In this document: one piece after another, positions 5,498-6,733 of the stretch | Layout of the letters: each line of letters starts with the position of its first letter | Position numbering within the stretch: the stretch's first letter is position 1 | Origin: Pseudomonadota bacterium | GTDB taxonomy: Bacteria > Pseudomonadota > Gammaproteobacteria > Burkholderiales > Burkholderiaceae_C | DNA length: 6,733 bases | NCBI GenBank assembly: GCA_023394015.1 | Contig: JAEXBL010000218.1 | Span: forward strand, 1-6,733 | Direction: 5' to 3' | The notes under the pieces: generated by a model | What the model was told of the DNA's origin: nothing | The model's input: only the letters and a program-made list of their open reading frames with translations | The model's database searches: none | Made by a program: the position numbers and the translations under genes

Positions 5498-6688
5498 ATG
5501 GACAAACCCGCCAGCCGCAAGACCGGCAGCCCGCGCGGCAGCAGCGCCAAGGCGGCGGCCAAGCGCGCGGCGCGTGCGCCGCTGGACATCAACAGCGACG
5601 TGCGCCCGGTGAAGAAGGGCGACACGCCGCCCTCGCTGACGCCGCGGGCGATCGAGGGCTACGTGGTGGAACGCGCCACCGTGTCGGCGCGCGACAAGCA
5701 GCTGGCCGCCGTGCGGCGCCTGGTCACCGACGAGGCGGCCGGCCCATTGGCCGAGCGCGCCCACAGCCTGCGCGCCATTCTGGAAGGCGCCTCGCCCGAC
5801 GACCGCAAGGCCCTGCGCAAGGCGCTGCAGGAGCTGGACGCCCCCCAGGTCGAGCAAGTCAACCCCGACGAGGTGCTGTCCGACGACTGGCGCGACGGCG
5901 GCTACCCCTACAAGAACCTGCTGCGCCGCTCGGTCTATGAGAAGCAGAAGTTCAAGCTGCAGGTGGAGCTGCTGAAGCTGCAAAGCTGGGTCAAGGAAAC
6001 CGGCCAACGCGTGGTCATCCTCTTCGAGGGGCGCGACGCCGCCGGCAAGGGCGGCACCATCAAGCGCTTCATGGAGCACCTGAACCCGCGCGGCGCGCGC
6101 GTGGTGGCGCTGGAAAAGCCCACCGACACCGAGCGCGGCCAGTGGTACTTCCAGCGCTACGTGCAGCACCTGCCCACCCACGGCGAGCTCGTGCTGTTCG
6201 ACCGCAGCTGGTACAACCGCGCCGGCGTCGAGCGCGTGATGGGTTTTTGCACCGACAAGGAATACCAGGACTTCATGCGCCAGGCGCCCGAGTTCGAGCG
6301 CCACCTGGTCAGCAGCGGCGTGCAGCTGATCAAGTTCTGGTTCAGCGTCAGCCAGGCCGAGCAGCGCCGCCGCTTCAAGGAGCGCGCCGGCCACCCGCTC
6401 AAGCAGTGGAAGCTCAGCCCCATCGACAAGGCCAGCCTGGACAAGTGGGACGACTACACCCGCGCCAAGGAGCAGATGTTCTTCGAGACCGACACCGCCG
6501 ACAGCCCGTGGACGGTGGTCAAGAGCGACTGCAAGAAGCGCGCCCGCCTGAACGCCATGCGCTACGTGCTGCACAAGCTGCCCTACACCGGCAAGGACCT
6601 GGGGCAGATCGGCAAGCTCGATCCGTTGATCGTTGGCCGCGCCCACGTGGTGTACGAGCGCGGGGAGCGGCCGCATGCGTTGTTGTAA
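5498..6688 (+). CDS. ppk2: Polyphosphate kinase 2 (PPK2 family)
   Basis: PPK2 enzymes move phosphate between polyphosphate and nucleotides, mainly making NTP/NDP from polyphosphate. From ATG 5498 the protein has 396 residues. The kinase core (about 131-385) has Walker A in LFEGRDAAGKGGTIKRF (175-191, K184), the EKPTDTERGQWYFQRY block (206-221), the Walker B-like LVLFDRSWYNRAGVERVMGF (231-250, D235) and the lid-like segment FKERAGHPLKQWKLSPID (293-310). DPLIVGRAHVVYERG near the C-terminus is also familiar. Residues 1-130 are an extra N-terminal part: a basic Lys/Ala/Arg tail (about 7-27), a polar stretch, then charged helices (about 60-115), longer than the minimal one-domain enzymes of about 300 residues. 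I lean to class I (one fused core, NDP-directed) but cannot settle it by eye. It follows the cyclo-ligase by 126 bp and probably has its own promoter. Confidence 0.93.
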   Translation: MDKPASRKTGSPRGSSAKAAAKRAARAPLDINSDVRPVKKGDTPPSLTPRAIEGYVVERATVSARDKQLAAVRRLVTDEAAGPLAERAHSLRAILEGASPDDRKALRKALQELDAPQVEQVNPDEVLSDDWRDGGYPYKNLLRRSVYEKQKFKLQVELLKLQSWVKETGQRVVILFEGRDAAGKGGTIKRFMEHLNPRGARVVALEKPTDTERGQWYFQRYVQHLPTHGELVLFDRSWYNRAGVERVMGFCTDKEYQDFMRQAPEFERHLVSSGVQLIKFWFSVSQAEQRRRFKERAGHPLKQWKLSPIDKASLDKWDDYTRAKEQMFFETDTADSPWTVVKSDCKKRARLNAMRYVLHKLPYTGKDLGQIGKLDPLIVGRAHVVYERGERPHALL

Positions 6689-6730
6689 TCCCCCCTGAGT
6701 CGCGCTGCGCGCGCCATCCCCCCAGGGGGA
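6689..6730. repeat. Palindromic intergenic element (REP-like, two nested stems)
   Basis: Directly after the ppk2 stop, CCCCCT (6691-6696) can pair with AGGGGG (6724-6729). Inside lies a second perfect stem, CGCGC (6701-6705) with GCGCG (6709-6713), around the loop TGC. A second C-run (6718-6723) precedes the G-run. No T tract follows in the window, so it is not a standard intrinsic terminator. I recall very similar C-run / GCGC-stem / G-run elements scattered between genes in Comamonadaceae genomes. That is memory, not a search. Only one copy is in this window. Confidence 0.6.
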
Positions 6731-6733
6731 CAA

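Noticed and set aside
5378..6733. A minus-strand open frame running through ppk2 to the window edge.
   Set aside because: It mirrors ppk2 codons (Val/Ala/Leu/His-rich, no motif), while ppk2 on the plus strand is unmistakable.
1..6733. Searched for CRISPR repeats, tRNA/rRNA genes, insertion sequence ends, integrase sites and a new defence or gene-cluster system.
   Set aside because: No regularly spaced repeats, RNA-gene signatures, transposase fragments or unusual gene cluster were seen; every gene belongs to a known family.

Overview
The window is about 70% G+C by eye and carries protein-coding genes from end to end. Protein similarities and gene content fit a betaproteobacterium of the order Burkholderiales, most likely family Comamonadaceae (Acidovorax/Ottowia/Alicycliphilus-like). 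This rests on remembered family sequences and on a C-run/G-run palindromic element at the right edge; no search was run.

Layout, left to right. (1) Positions 1-187 hold the 3' end of a plus-strand RtcB RNA ligase gene. It converges, across 16 bp, with a minus-strand block. (2) Positions 204-4771 hold four minus-strand genes, in transcription order: a periplasmic Slt70-type lytic transglycosylase (4771-2669), an NDUFA9-like atypical SDR (2558-1590), a short MgtC/SapB membrane protein (1528-998) and a glutathione S-transferase (893-204). The gaps are 110, 61 and 104 bp. The first gap contains a strong bulged hairpin that may act as an attenuator or terminator. (3) From 4781 the plus strand carries 5-formyltetrahydrofolate cyclo-ligase (4781-5371) and then a polyphosphate kinase 2 (5498-6688), separated by a 126-bp gap. 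(4) Positions 6689-6733 hold a palindromic intergenic element and no gene.

The genes do not form one pathway. They are housekeeping or stress functions: RNA repair, envelope remodelling, one-carbon metabolism, polyphosphate/nucleotide metabolism and detoxification. I see no mobile element, CRISPR array, tRNA or rRNA, and no clear case for a new multigene system. The noteworthy signals are regulatory. The start codons of the transglycosylase and the cyclo-ligase are divergent and only 9 bp apart, with no Shine-Dalgarno on either side and a CATAAT box in leaderless geometry. A PhoB-box-like direct repeat lies upstream of ppk2. A duplicated GACAGGAGA in the same leader creates a possible overlapping upstream ORF.
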